DNA of 64,000 nt. Origin: Deltaproteobacteria bacterium (GTDB taxonomy: Bacteria; Desulfobacterota; Binatia; UBA9968). Of the stretch, positions 42,008 through 50,157 are shown piece by piece. A model generated the notes under the pieces. That model searched no databases, was not told the origin of the DNA, and was given only the letters and a program-made list of their open reading frames with translations. The DNA lies in assembly GCA_016874755.1 (NCBI GenBank), contig VGTH01000029.1, forward strand, positions 1 to 64,000, given 5' to 3'. Each line of letters starts with the position of its first letter. Position 1 is the stretch's first letter. The translations under genes and the position numbers were made by a program.

Positions 42008-42676
42008 TCAGTTTCTCATGAACCGTTCATACAAGCCGTTGGTGCCGATGACTTTCAATTGCAAAGATTTCTTCGCCGCCAGCGTCGCTTTTCGCTGCAG
42101 CTCTTCGGTGGTGGCGTAGTGGCGCAACACGTAGGCCCCCAGGTCGGCGTGCCCGTCTTCTTCATCATTGTGTTCGCCGTAGAAACGCAAGAGCGATGGG
42201 TAGGGGTAATATTTCTTCACGGCTTCGTACATCCGGTTGCCCGCGCGGGTATTGGTGCGCTCGTTGCCAAAGTTGTTGGCCGCCGCGATCTCGACGATAT
42301 GGCCGCGCGACAGCCAATAGTAAAAGTAGGGCGTGGTGAATTCCGGGATCAACTCGATGCGGCGCATCTCGTCGGGATCGCGGCCGATCTCAGCGGCGAA
42401 GTCGACAATATATTCGGGGTGGGGCGCTTCCTCATGGGCGTAGGCGATGTATTTCAAGGCCAGATCTGGGTCGTGGCAGCGCTGAATCCAAGCGCACATG
42501 ATCGACGGAATATGTTTCAGATAGGCGTACCACTGGCCCATGATCTGAAAAAGCTGTTCTTTGCTAAGCTTGCCGCTGCACCAAGCATCGTAGAAGGGCG
42601 ACGCAAGAGTCTCACGGCGCAAGGGTTCTAGTTCTCGGTCGAGCCATTCGACGTATTGATCACCGGACAGGGCCAT
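42008..42676 (-). CDS. PqqC/TenA-like heme-oxygenase-fold oxygenase
   Basis: A 222-aa helical protein, about 65-70% alike to the protein encoded at 43920. Candidate iron ligands: YAHEEAPHPEY (about 78-88), FGNERTN, and EHNDEEDGH giving H-x3-E-x2-H (about 171-178). These match the ligand spacing of heme-oxygenase-like di-iron oxidases rather than metal-free PqqC. It is immediately downstream of the NicX-like gene (18 nt) and may hydroxylate or decarboxylate a ring intermediate. GGAACC before ATG is a modest ribosome site. Confidence 0.82.
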   Translation of the reverse strand: MALSGDQYVEWLDRELEPLRRETLASPFYDAWCSGKLSKEQLFQIMGQWYAYLKHIPSIMCAWIQRCHDPDLALKYIAYAHEEAPHPEYIVDFAAEIGRDPDEMRRIELIPEFTTPYFYYWLSRGHIVEIAAANNFGNERTNTRAGNRMYEAVKKYYPYPSLLRFYGEHNDEEDGHADLGAYVLRHYATTEELQRKATLAAKKSLQLKVIGTNGLYERFMRN

Positions 42677-42693
42677 CGGAGGTTCCTTTCTGG

Positions 42694-43731
42694 TTATCGG
42701 AGTTCTTCGGGGATGATGCGCCCATCATCGACAATTGTCCGCCCATCCAGCTCGAACTTGGCCCGACGCAAAATCAGATCTTCATGGGCCATGGTTTTGT
42801 TCTTGCCGCCGAGGCGATAGTTGGCGCCAAAAGCGATCTGAACATTGCCATAGGTCGAGCGCACTTCGCGGGCGCCGTCTTCGGTGCCGCGCTGGGCGAT
42901 CTCGGACCAGCGGGCGCGGTGATCGGTGCCCCAGCCGATATGGGAGATGATGTAGGCTTCGGGATCGTTGGCCTGATCCAAATGGTCTTGCAATAGCACC
43001 GCGTCGACGCCGCCGGTGATCTTCTGGATCACACCCTTGGCGACGTCGATGCGCACCGGCTCCGCGACATAGCGGCCAAGCATGACCAACAAGTCGCCGA
43101 CGTCGAGCACCAGCGTGCCGGTGGCGCTGTCTTCTTCCGGCGCGCAATAGAGAAAACCGGAAGGCCAGCTATCCCAACGGCCCTTCTCGTCGCTGACGCC
43201 GAGTTGGCTCAGACCTGGCCGTCCTTTCTTGCGCATGGTCATGTCAGTGCCCGCTTTGGAAGTGAAGCGAATGTCGGTGGCGCGATCGAGCCACGCCGCG
43301 CCTTTGGCAGTGCGCCGGCGAACCTCTTCTGTCGGGAAGCAGCGGCGCAGTTGATCTTCGATCGCTTTGACTTGCAGCACACGGGCGCCGCTGGCGAGCA
43401 CCGCGCCCAAGCCCTCGCCGTAGAGGTAAAGCGTGCCGCCGGTGGAGAGGTCGACAATAAAGTCGGCGTTTTTCAAGATTTGCAACACGGGGCCAAGGTC
43501 GATGCCTTTGCCATTGCCCGGCGGCAGGAAGGGAATCTTGACCTCGAACACGCTGCGGGCCAGCTCTTTGCCCGCCGCGAGAAACGCCGCGACGTAATGG
43601 GGGTTGGTCCGGGTGTCGGCAAACAGGACCATGGTCTCGTCGCGCGTGACTTTGCACAGCCGCAGCTCTTCCAATACCAATCCGACGAGATCGCCGCCGA
43701 TTTCACTGCTGATGGGAAAACGCACTGTCAT
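42694..43731 (-). CDS. NicX-like M29-fold ring-cleavage dioxygenase or peptidase
   Basis: A 345-aa protein related to 2,5-dihydroxypyridine 5,6-dioxygenase (NicX) and M29 aminopeptidases. Likely metal residues are Glu in ALASG... region and, near the C-terminus, HIGWGTDHRARW and NKTMAHEDLILRR, where NicX-type enzymes keep a His-x-x-x-His/Asp iron site. NicX opens the pyridine ring to N-formylmaleamate. The setting among an alpha/beta hydrolase, an isochorismatase and a Mo-hydroxylase is just that of nicotinate degradation, which supports a ring-cleavage role over peptidase. Confidence 0.72.
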   Translation of the reverse strand: MTVRFPISSEIGGDLVGLVLEELRLCKVTRDETMVLFADTRTNPHYVAAFLAAGKELARSVFEVKIPFLPPGNGKGIDLGPVLQILKNADFIVDLSTGGTLYLYGEGLGAVLASGARVLQVKAIEDQLRRCFPTEEVRRRTAKGAAWLDRATDIRFTSKAGTDMTMRKKGRPGLSQLGVSDEKGRWDSWPSGFLYCAPEEDSATGTLVLDVGDLLVMLGRYVAEPVRIDVAKGVIQKITGGVDAVLLQDHLDQANDPEAYIISHIGWGTDHRARWSEIAQRGTEDGAREVRSTYGNVQIAFGANYRLGGKNKTMAHEDLILRRAKFELDGRTIVDDGRIIPEELR

Positions 43732-43770
43732 AATAAAATCCTCCCAGACTTTAGTGGGTCGACCTTGAAC

Positions 43771-43787
43771 GGTTTAACCATTAAACC
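43771..43787. repeat. GGTTTAA-CCA-TTAAACC hairpin
   Basis: A perfect 7-bp inverted repeat with a 3-nt loop, 40 nt upstream of the NicX-like gene start. It could be an operator half-site pair; no second copy seen. Confidence 0.4.
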
Positions 43788-43919
43788 ATTGGACGGTGCT
43801 ACATCTCTTTCTCCAACAGACTTACATATTGAGTGTCGATCAAGTTGTGCACGGCTAGTTTGGCGACGTTGGCATCGGCAAGCCAAAAAATAAGCCGCTG
43901 ACGATCGGGGTGAGGGCCG

Positions 43920-44603
43920 CTACTTCGTGCCTGGCCAATCGGTGATAAAGCGCTTGCACAGCGCGTTCTGCCCAAGGATTTTTAGCTGGAGCGATTTTTT
44001 CGCCGCCGCCGTGGCCTTGTATTGCAGCTCGTCGGTCGTTGCATATTTCTTCAAGACGTAGACACCGAGATTGGCATGTTCGCCTTCTTCCTCCGCGTGG
44101 TCCTCGAAAAACTTGATCAGCGACGGATAGGGGTAGTACTTCGCGGTTGCGTCGTACATGGCGTGGCCCCGGCGCGTGTTGGTGCGCTCGTTGCCGAAGT
44201 TATTCGCCGCCGCGACCTCAACGATATGGCCGCGCGACAGCCAGTAGTAAAAATAAGGCGTGGTGAATTCGGGAATTAGCACCGCTTGGCGCATCTCTTC
44301 GGGATCGTGTCCCAGCTCTTTGGCGAACGCGACGAGGTATTCGGGATGGCCCGCTTCTTCGTGCATGTAGGCGATATATTTCTGCTGCACGTCGACGTAG
44401 GGGCAGTTTTCAATCCAAGCGGCCAGGATATGCGGAATCTCGCGCAGGTAGGCGTAGCGCTGCTTCATCAATTCGAAGACTTGCTGTTGGCTCAGCTTGC
44501 CGCCGCACCAGGCGTCGAAGTAAATCGACGACGACGCCTCGCGCCGCAGCGGTTCCAGCTCACGATCGAGCCACTCGATAAATTCGTCACCGGCCATGGG
44601 CAT
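43920..44603 (-). CDS. PqqC/TenA-like heme-oxygenase-fold oxygenase
   Basis: A 227-aa paralogue of the 42008 gene (shared FIEWLDRELEPLRREA, IPEFTTPYFYYWLSRGHIVE blocks in similar positions). Candidate ligands: YMHEEAGHPEYL, FGNERTN and DHAEEEGEHANLG (H-x3-E-x2-H). ATG at 44603 with GAGG 7 nt upstream. It lies before the NicX-like gene, so the two paralogues bracket it, suggesting that they act in series with it or as a heteromer. Confidence 0.82.
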   Translation of the reverse strand: MPMAGDEFIEWLDRELEPLRREASSSIYFDAWCGGKLSQQQVFELMKQRYAYLREIPHILAAWIENCPYVDVQQKYIAYMHEEAGHPEYLVAFAKELGHDPEEMRQAVLIPEFTTPYFYYWLSRGHIVEVAAANNFGNERTNTRRGHAMYDATAKYYPYPSLIKFFEDHAEEEGEHANLGVYVLKKYATTDELQYKATAAAKKSLQLKILGQNALCKRFITDWPGTK

Positions 44604-44622
44604 GACGATACCTCGAGAAAGG

Positions 44623-44729
44623 TTCACCACAGAGCCGCGGAGGGCACAGAGTTCCGATTTGCAAGAGGAGAATGACTAGAAACTCGGATCCCCGTCTATC
44701 CTCTATGGGTTCGGTGTCTCTGTGGTGAA
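44623..44729. repeat. 107-bp element with perfect 12-bp inverted ends
   Basis: TTCACCACAGAG (44623-44634) and CTCTGTGGTGAA (44718-44729). The centre contains GGCACAGAG and CCCGTCTATCCTCTATGG. The same end word occurs at 26098-26215, again right upstream of a PqqC-like gene, and singly (CTTCGTGGTGAAC) in the leader of the tiny ORF near 24786. Confidence 0.65.
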
Positions 44730-44738
44730 TCCGCTTTC

Positions 44739-45692
44739 TTACTTTATTCCCAATTCTTTTTGCGCCTGGCGCAATAACGTGAAATCGCGCACGTCCTCGG
44801 CGGCTTTCGGCTTGATGCCGAGCGCTTCCCATTCGACGTCGGTGATTTCGCCGTTGCGGCTGAGCGTTAGCAGCAACAAGTCATAGGAGCCGGCGGCCGC
44901 TTCCTGGGATAACTTCAGCCACTGCATCATGACTTCGACGGTCTTGGCTTTGTTCTCGAAGATCGAGCGGTGCGCTTTGAGCAAGGCGCGCTGGAGCTGT
45001 TTGATGGCCTGCGGTTTCTCTTTGAGCAAGCGGTTGTGGATCGCGATGCCGGACAGCGGCCGCGCGCGCTGGACATCTTGCGGCCCGGCGAGAATGTTGA
45101 ATCCTAAACCCGTCAGATGCAGGTGATGCGGCGGCGCAATGGCGATGGCGTCCACGGCGCCGGCGCGCAGCGCTTGGATTCTCAAGCCCTCGTTGCCTAG
45201 ACCGAGAAAAGTCACAGCGCCGAGGTTCAGGCCCTTGTTGCGCAGCATCTCTTCGGCAGTGACATGATCCACCGAGGTTAAATTCGTCACGGCGATTTTC
45301 TTGCCGGCGAGGTCGTGGGTTGACCTCAGTTCCGGCTTGGCGATGAGGAAATAGGCGCCTTTGCGCACCGACACGAAAACAAACTTCAACGGAAACCCCT
45401 GGACGGCTGCTTGCAGTGTGTTGTTGAATGTCGTGGTGAAATCGAGCTCGTGGTTGGCGAGGGCGACGGGAGCGAGTCGCGGGGCGACCTGGATCAAATC
45501 GACATCCAGACCCTCTTCTTTGTAGAAGCCTTGGGCCCGCGCGACTTGAAAGGCCAGGGACGTGCTCGGCGCGGAGTAGGAGACACTGATTTTTTGCAGC
45601 TGGGCGCTCGAGTGGAGCGGCAGGGTCCAGAAGAATAGCGCGGCGCTAAAGAAAAAGGTTCGTATGAGTGCTCCATGGAGATTCGCTGCCAT
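44739..45692 (-). CDS. NMT1/SsuA-type ABC solute-binding protein
   Basis: A 317-aa exported binding protein: signal ALIRTFFFSAALFFWTLP, then KISVSYSAPSTSLAFQVARA (ligand-side strand), DLAGKKIAVTNLTSVDHV and the final RDFTLLRQAQKELGIK tail shared with other members here. The ATG at 45692 is chosen for its GGGAG site and signal peptide; upstream in-frame starts at 45716 (ATG) and 45728 (GTG) exist. No ABC partner nearby. Confidence 0.87.
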   Translation of the reverse strand: MAANLHGALIRTFFFSAALFFWTLPLHSSAQLQKISVSYSAPSTSLAFQVARAQGFYKEEGLDVDLIQVAPRLAPVALANHELDFTTTFNNTLQAAVQGFPLKFVFVSVRKGAYFLIAKPELRSTHDLAGKKIAVTNLTSVDHVTAEEMLRNKGLNLGAVTFLGLGNEGLRIQALRAGAVDAIAIAPPHHLHLTGLGFNILAGPQDVQRARPLSGIAIHNRLLKEKPQAIKQLQRALLKAHRSIFENKAKTVEVMMQWLKLSQEAAAGSYDLLLLTLSRNGEITDVEWEALGIKPKAAEDVRDFTLLRQAQKELGIK

Positions 45693-45729
45693 TTGAGACT
45701 CCCGAAGGATTTGCATTGCTGCGTTCACA

Positions 45730-45772
45730 GAAAATCCCCCGCCGCCCCCCCTATTTCAAAGGGGGATGAATT
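45730..45772. repeat. CCCCCC/TCAAAGGGGGAT intergenic word
   Basis: AAAATCCCCCGCCGCCCCCC then TATTTCAAAGGGGGATGAA between two binding-protein genes. It resembles the widespread CCCCCTTTTTCAAAGGGGGA intergenic palindrome. Confidence 0.5.
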
Positions 45773-45776
45773 CCGC

Positions 45777-46751
45777 TTATTTCGTCGTGCTCATTTCTCG
45801 TCTAAGTCGCTCGGCAAAGCCCATGTCGATGATGTCCTCAGCGTTTAACCTGGCGATCTTCGGATCAGTCTGGCCGAGGAAGTCTTTGACCATCTTGACG
45901 CCAGCCACTGCCGGGGCGGGGATGTCCTGAAATATTTTTGCGTGGCTGCGAAAGGTTTCATCGAGCGCTTCGGGATCGGTCACTTTCATGAACCGCATGA
46001 GACTTCTAATCGCTAGCTCGCGGTTGGTTTTGAACAGCCTTAAGGCACGCGTGATCGCGCGCATGACGCCGTAGACTTCTTTGTCATTGCGCTCCAGCGA
46101 AGAGCGCATCGCCACTATGGAGCCAGAAGTCGAAGGAAAACCCAGGTCGGCCAAGTCGATCAACGAACGGAAGCCCGCTTTGCGCGCGATCAGCGTCAGC
46201 GGCGGTGCGACAAAGGTTGATTGCACCTGGCCGCTGCGCAGCGCGGCAAAGCGGCCGGTCTGGCCGCCGATCTGCAGTAGCGTGACATCCTTTTGTGCCT
46301 CCAAGCCGTAGCGTTCCAGCACTTTGCGCGCCCGAAAATCGGTGTAGTCGCCCAACCGGTCGATCGCCATACGTGTGCCTTTGAGCTCGGCCGGCTTGGT
46401 GATCTTGGCATCGGTGATGATCGTGATGTTCTCTTTGTCGGTGACGCCGCCGACGAAGCGCAAGTCCGCGCCATGGGCGGCGGCGCGCACCGGACTCGCC
46501 CCCGCCACGAGGGCCATGCGAATATCGCCGGCAATTAACGCCTGGGTAATTTGCGGCCCGCCGATGTAAATAAATTGTGGGCGGATGCCCTCTTGTTCGA
46601 GCAGCCGCTCTGTTTCAATCAGCGAGATGAACGCGTAGGTGCCGCCGAGGGACGAGTAGCCGATCGGGAAATCGATCTGGGCGGCTGCCTGTGGGGTGAA
46701 ACCGGCGCAGAACGTCAAGAGCCCGGCCAATAGCCATGCTGGCTTGGTCAT
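45777..46751 (-). CDS. NMT1/SsuA-type ABC solute-binding protein
   Basis: A 324-aa exported protein: signal LLAGLLTFCAGFTPQAAA, then GYSSLGGTYAFISLIETERL, AELKGTRMAIDRLGDYTDF and the final AEDIIDMGFAERLRREMS tail. Its ATG at 46751 overlaps the stop of the isochorismatase gene (ATGA), so the enzyme and this binding protein are translationally coupled, an informative pairing: the ligand may be the amidase substrate or product. Confidence 0.88.
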   Translation of the reverse strand: MTKPAWLLAGLLTFCAGFTPQAAAQIDFPIGYSSLGGTYAFISLIETERLLEQEGIRPQFIYIGGPQITQALIAGDIRMALVAGASPVRAAAHGADLRFVGGVTDKENITIITDAKITKPAELKGTRMAIDRLGDYTDFRARKVLERYGLEAQKDVTLLQIGGQTGRFAALRSGQVQSTFVAPPLTLIARKAGFRSLIDLADLGFPSTSGSIVAMRSSLERNDKEVYGVMRAITRALRLFKTNRELAIRSLMRFMKVTDPEALDETFRSHAKIFQDIPAPAVAGVKMVKDFLGQTDPKIARLNAEDIIDMGFAERLRREMSTTK

Positions 46752-47410
46752 AGATGGACTCTTAATGGCGCGGCCGATCGCACCGGCGGCCACAGCGCGA
46801 AGATCTCCCGCGAAGTAGCGACGACGCCAAAGTTGCGCCCGATGTTCGCTACCGCAGCCTCGTGCGATCGGACGTCGTAGGATACCGCGCAGTCGGCGGG
46901 CAGCACGATGTAGTAGTCGCGCAGGAAGCCGTCGCGCGCCGTGGACTCTACGCAGACGTTGGTGGTGACGCCGGTGACGATCAGTGTTTTGACGCCACCG
47001 GTGCGGAGTAAAGGATCGATCTGGGTAGCAACGAAGGGACTATAGCAATGTTTGACGATCACCAACTCGCCAGGAGCCGGCTTCACCTGGTAGAAGTCAG
47101 CGCCCCAACTCCCCTCGGCGCAGCGAGCCATCGGCACACGGGCTTTGCTGAAGTGTTCGAGGAACGGCCCGCCGAGATACTTGTCGTCGTAAATGGCCTG
47201 GATATAGCACACCGGTACAGCGGCAGCGCGCGCTGCGGCAATCAACCGTTCTAGGTTGGGTACCATGGCTTGGATCGGGGCGAGATCCAAACCTTGCTTG
47301 CCGACATAACCCTCGGCGTGGCAGAAATCATTCTGGACGTCGACGACGAGCAAGGCCGTGTGGCCAGGCTCGATCTTTGCCGCCAGGCTAGTCAAGATTT
47401 CTACCGCCAT
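46748..47410 (-). CDS. Isochorismatase-family amidohydrolase
   Basis: A 220-aa cysteine hydrolase. Asp in LLVVDVQNDFCHAEG (about 24), Lys in VIVKHCYSPF (about 119) and Cys in GVTTNVCVESTARDG (about 153) with the cis-peptide motif make up the triad. The family includes maleamate amidase (NicF), N-carbamoylsarcosine amidase and biuret hydrolase. ATG at 47410 suits the family length. It sits 14 nt after a TctC gene and is coupled to a binding protein; a deamidating step after NicX-like ring opening is plausible. Confidence 0.9.
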   Translation of the reverse strand: MAVEILTSLAAKIEPGHTALLVVDVQNDFCHAEGYVGKQGLDLAPIQAMVPNLERLIAAARAAAVPVCYIQAIYDDKYLGGPFLEHFSKARVPMARCAEGSWGADFYQVKPAPGELVIVKHCYSPFVATQIDPLLRTGGVKTLIVTGVTTNVCVESTARDGFLRDYYIVLPADCAVSYDVRSHEAAVANIGRNFGVVATSREIFALWPPVRSAAPLRVHL

Positions 47411-47424
47411 GGTTCGCTGCGCAA

Positions 47425-48444
47425 TTATTTGAGGATCTCTTTCAATTTCTCCACCAGCGGCTTGTCGAGTTTGAACAAGCGCTCGACGGCTTCTTGCATT
47501 TCTTCGCCGGTGAGTGGATTTAAGTCGAGGCGCGCGCGCTGCGCGTCGGCGATAAGGTCGGGATCTTTGAGCGTGGCCTGGAGCGCCCTGCACAGCGTCA
47601 ACACGCGGTCCTTGGGTGTATTGGGCGGCAGCAAATAAGGCCGCGCCGTCGCGCCGTAGTCGTAGACCGCGACCTGGACGATCTTCTTGGCTTCATCGGT
47701 CTTCACGTATTCGCTGATCGACGGCACGTTGGGCAGCTCGGGATGCCGCTTGGGGATCGTCACCAGGATCAAGCTGACGGCGCCGGATTCAATCTCTTTC
47801 GGCCAGGTCGATTTGAAAGATTCCCACGAGTTGACCAGCCCCTGCATCTCGCCGCTTTGCACCGCGAGCCGGATATCGGCGGTGCCCTTGTAACCGGTCA
47901 CCAATTGGATCGGCAGGCCGAGCATGGCGCGCATCACTTTGGGGATGTCGTCGGTGCCGGTGCCAGGGCCGATGCCGCCGAATTTCACCGGCGTCTTGGT
48001 GGCGAGCCATTGTTCCATGCTCGTGACGCCGCTCGCCTTGGTGACGCCAACCGACAACGTATCTTGGGCCGGTGCTCCGACGTAGAGAAATTTCCGTGCA
48101 TCGAACTCGATTCCTTGTTTGCCCAATACCTGTTGCAAGATGATGCCGCCCACCGGATGGCCCATGGTGAGTCCGTCGGGCTTGGCGACTTTGTAGACAT
48201 GATTGGCCGAGATGATGCTGCCGGCACCCGGCATGTTGTCGACGACGAAGCTCGGATTGCCCGGGATATGTTTGCCCCAGTGACGCGCGAGGGTACGGCT
48301 GTAAGTGTCATAGCCGCCGCCGGCGGAACCGCCGACGACGATGCGGATGGTTTTGCCTTTGTAGAAATTGTCTTGCGCCTGCGCGGTGGTGCTAAGCCAC
48401 AGGCCCAAGATAGTAGCGATCATGGATGTGATTCGTGCTCGCAT
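47425..48444 (-). CDS. TctC/Bug-family tricarboxylate-type binding protein
   Basis: A 339-aa periplasmic receptor: signal ITSMIATILGLWLSTTAQA, then FYKGKTIRIVVGGSAGGGYD (the carboxylate-binding loop), FVVDNMPGAGSIISANHVY and the C-terminal GEEMQEAVERLFKLDKP. Bug proteins bind dicarboxylates, nicotinate, aromatic or amino acids for TctAB carriers, which are absent here. ATG at 48444 has GGAGGTGTCACG upstream. First gene of the minus-strand run into the isochorismatase and binding-protein genes. Confidence 0.92.
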   Translation of the reverse strand: MRARITSMIATILGLWLSTTAQAQDNFYKGKTIRIVVGGSAGGGYDTYSRTLARHWGKHIPGNPSFVVDNMPGAGSIISANHVYKVAKPDGLTMGHPVGGIILQQVLGKQGIEFDARKFLYVGAPAQDTLSVGVTKASGVTSMEQWLATKTPVKFGGIGPGTGTDDIPKVMRAMLGLPIQLVTGYKGTADIRLAVQSGEMQGLVNSWESFKSTWPKEIESGAVSLILVTIPKRHPELPNVPSISEYVKTDEAKKIVQVAVYDYGATARPYLLPPNTPKDRVLTLCRALQATLKDPDLIADAQRARLDLNPLTGEEMQEAVERLFKLDKPLVEKLKEILK

Positions 48445-48557
48445 CGTGACACCTCCAAAGCGTCTGTCGTTCATAGCATGTTGCGCTGCGCGATAGATAG
48501 CAAAAAATCGCGTTGTTGCAACTCAAATCTATAGGTTGATGTGCTGGCGCGCGGCGC

Positions 48558-49334
48558 TTACGACTCCTTTGAGAAGTGTAACCGCCAGTGATAGTTGAGC
48601 AGCCCTAGGTATTCGTGGAGACTGTAATAGATGCCGCGGGCCACGTTAATGTTGGGATAGAACTCATTCGGACCTAGTTGCCATTTAGCGATTGTAAAAT
48701 CGCCTGGAGCCGGGATGGGCTCCGGCGCCTTGGCGCTAAAGACGAGCATGCTGCGCGGCATGTGCTCGGCCGAGGTGACCAACAGATAACGCTTCCAGCC
48801 TTTTTGCTTGAGAATCTTTTGCACCTGCACGGCGCTCTCAAAAGTGTCACGCGAATTGGCCTCGCCGATAAGATGTTCCTTGGGAACCCCCCACTTGGCC
48901 AGGTAGTCGCGGGGAATCTGATTTTCATTTCTGTCAGGCGTAAGCGGGTTGACGTGGCCACCGGAAACGATGATCGGTCTGGGCTGGATCTGATACAGCC
49001 GCAACGCTTCTTCGCAGCGGCGAAACATCGCGTGATCGAGCGAAGTGAAAGGGATAAGTCCCTCGGCCGGCACGATGCTGCTGGTGAGCACGACGATCGC
49101 ATCGTACTTGCCCATGGTACGTGGGTCGAGCAATGGCTTGTATTGCGACTCGAGGGGATAACCGAGCCAATAACCGACGATGCCGCTGTGCAGCGCGATG
49201 ACGAGCAGCAGGGTGAAGCCGTAGAGTTTGCGGGCCCAAGGGCGCTTCCAAAATAAGAAAACCAGGACCAATAGGAAAAGCCATGGCCAAGGTGGCAGGA
49301 AAAAAGGTTTGATGAACTGTTTGAGCAGGAACAT
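48558..49334 (-). CDS. YdcF/ElyC-family (DUF218) envelope protein
   Basis: A 258-aa protein with two N-terminal membrane helices (WPWLFLLVLVFLFW; FTLLLVIALHSGIVGYWLG) and a DUF218 domain: YDAIVVLTSSIVPAEG, PIIVSGGHVNPL, LIGEANSRDTFESAVQ and LLVTSAEHMPRSMLVF. The family (SanA, ElyC, YdcF) acts in cell-envelope or peptidoglycan upkeep through an unclear mechanism. Single gene, unrelated to its catabolic neighbours. Confidence 0.88.
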   Translation of the reverse strand: MFLLKQFIKPFFLPPWPWLFLLVLVFLFWKRPWARKLYGFTLLLVIALHSGIVGYWLGYPLESQYKPLLDPRTMGKYDAIVVLTSSIVPAEGLIPFTSLDHAMFRRCEEALRLYQIQPRPIIVSGGHVNPLTPDRNENQIPRDYLAKWGVPKEHLIGEANSRDTFESAVQVQKILKQKGWKRYLLVTSAEHMPRSMLVFSAKAPEPIPAPGDFTIAKWQLGPNEFYPNINVARGIYYSLHEYLGLLNYHWRLHFSKES

Positions 49335-49380
49335 GGGTGACAGTGGCCAGAGGTCAGAGATCAGCTGTCAGAGGTCTACG

Positions 49381-50028
49381 CTATTCAGCATCCGGTTGCT
49401 TTTCCGGTGCGGCATCGGCAAACGCTTTGATGGCCATGCAGCTTTTTTCGATGGCAACGATGGTTGGGTATTTCGCCAAGTCGCAGCCGTAGCGGCGCGC
49501 GTTGCCGAGCTGCGGAATTAGGCACACGTCTGCCAGGGTTGGCGTGTCGCCGAAACAGAAGTTGCCGCGCTTGGGCTGCGACAGGATCGTTGTCTCCAGC
49601 GCGGCGAGGCCGAGATCGATCCAGTGCTGCGCCCACTTGCCGTTGACCTGCTCATCGTTCTGGTTGTAGGTCGCTTTGACGTAGTTGAGCACGCGGAGAT
49701 TCTGGATCGGGTGCACTTCGCAGGCGATGATCAGCCCCATGCTGCGGACCGTCGCCTTGTCCGCCGGATCTTTGGGCAAGAGCGGCGGGTTGGGGTATTT
49801 CTCCTCGAGATATTCGATAATCGCCAGCGACTGAGTGAGAATTTTGCCGCTGTCTTCGAGCGCCGGCAAGAGCGCTTGCGGATTCAACTGCGTGTAGGCC
49901 GGCTGCAACTGCTCGCCGCCGCCGCGGCGCAGATGGATCGGCGCTTGCTCGTAGGCGATGCCTTTGAGGTTGAGCGCGATGCGCACCCGATAAGACGCCG
50001 AGCTGCGGAAAAAAGTATAGAGCTTCAT
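49381..50028 (-). CDS. Maleylacetoacetate/maleylpyruvate isomerase (zeta GST)
   Basis: A 215-aa glutathione transferase of the zeta class. It starts MKLYTFFRSSASYRVRIALN; SSxxYRVRIALNLKG is the zeta signature that binds glutathione through Ser and Cys/Ser. ILTQSLAIIEYLEEKYP and a C-terminal helical domain follow. These enzymes isomerise maleylacetoacetate (tyrosine/homogentisate route) or maleylpyruvate (gentisate route). The gentisate-dioxygenase-like gene at 26218 makes the second use attractive. No fumarylacetoacetase is in the window. Confidence 0.92.
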   Translation of the reverse strand: MKLYTFFRSSASYRVRIALNLKGIAYEQAPIHLRRGGGEQLQPAYTQLNPQALLPALEDSGKILTQSLAIIEYLEEKYPNPPLLPKDPADKATVRSMGLIIACEVHPIQNLRVLNYVKATYNQNDEQVNGKWAQHWIDLGLAALETTILSQPKRGNFCFGDTPTLADVCLIPQLGNARRYGCDLAKYPTIVAIEKSCMAIKAFADAAPEKQPDAE

Positions 50029-50097
50029 GACTGCCTCGTGACTATTTGGTTGGGTGAAAATACCACGCGCGCTAGCCGCAAGAAAGCACCGCTTGCG

Positions 50098-50125
50098 TTG
50101 CGCGCTACCTTTTCTGTGCTAGATT
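50098..50125 (+). promoter_or_regulatory. Candidate promoter of the TctC gene at 50158
   Basis: TTGCGC, 16 bases, TAGATT; matches 4 of 6 at both boxes. It lies 33-60 nt before the start codon. Only moderately convincing. Confidence 0.4.
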
Positions 50126-50157
50126 AAAGCCATCGTTTTGCTCTGGAGGTGTTTACG

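Noticed and set aside
25290-44603. PqqC-like genes as evidence of PQQ biosynthesis
   Set aside because: No pqqA, B, D or E is present, and the proteins keep di-iron-type ligand motifs.
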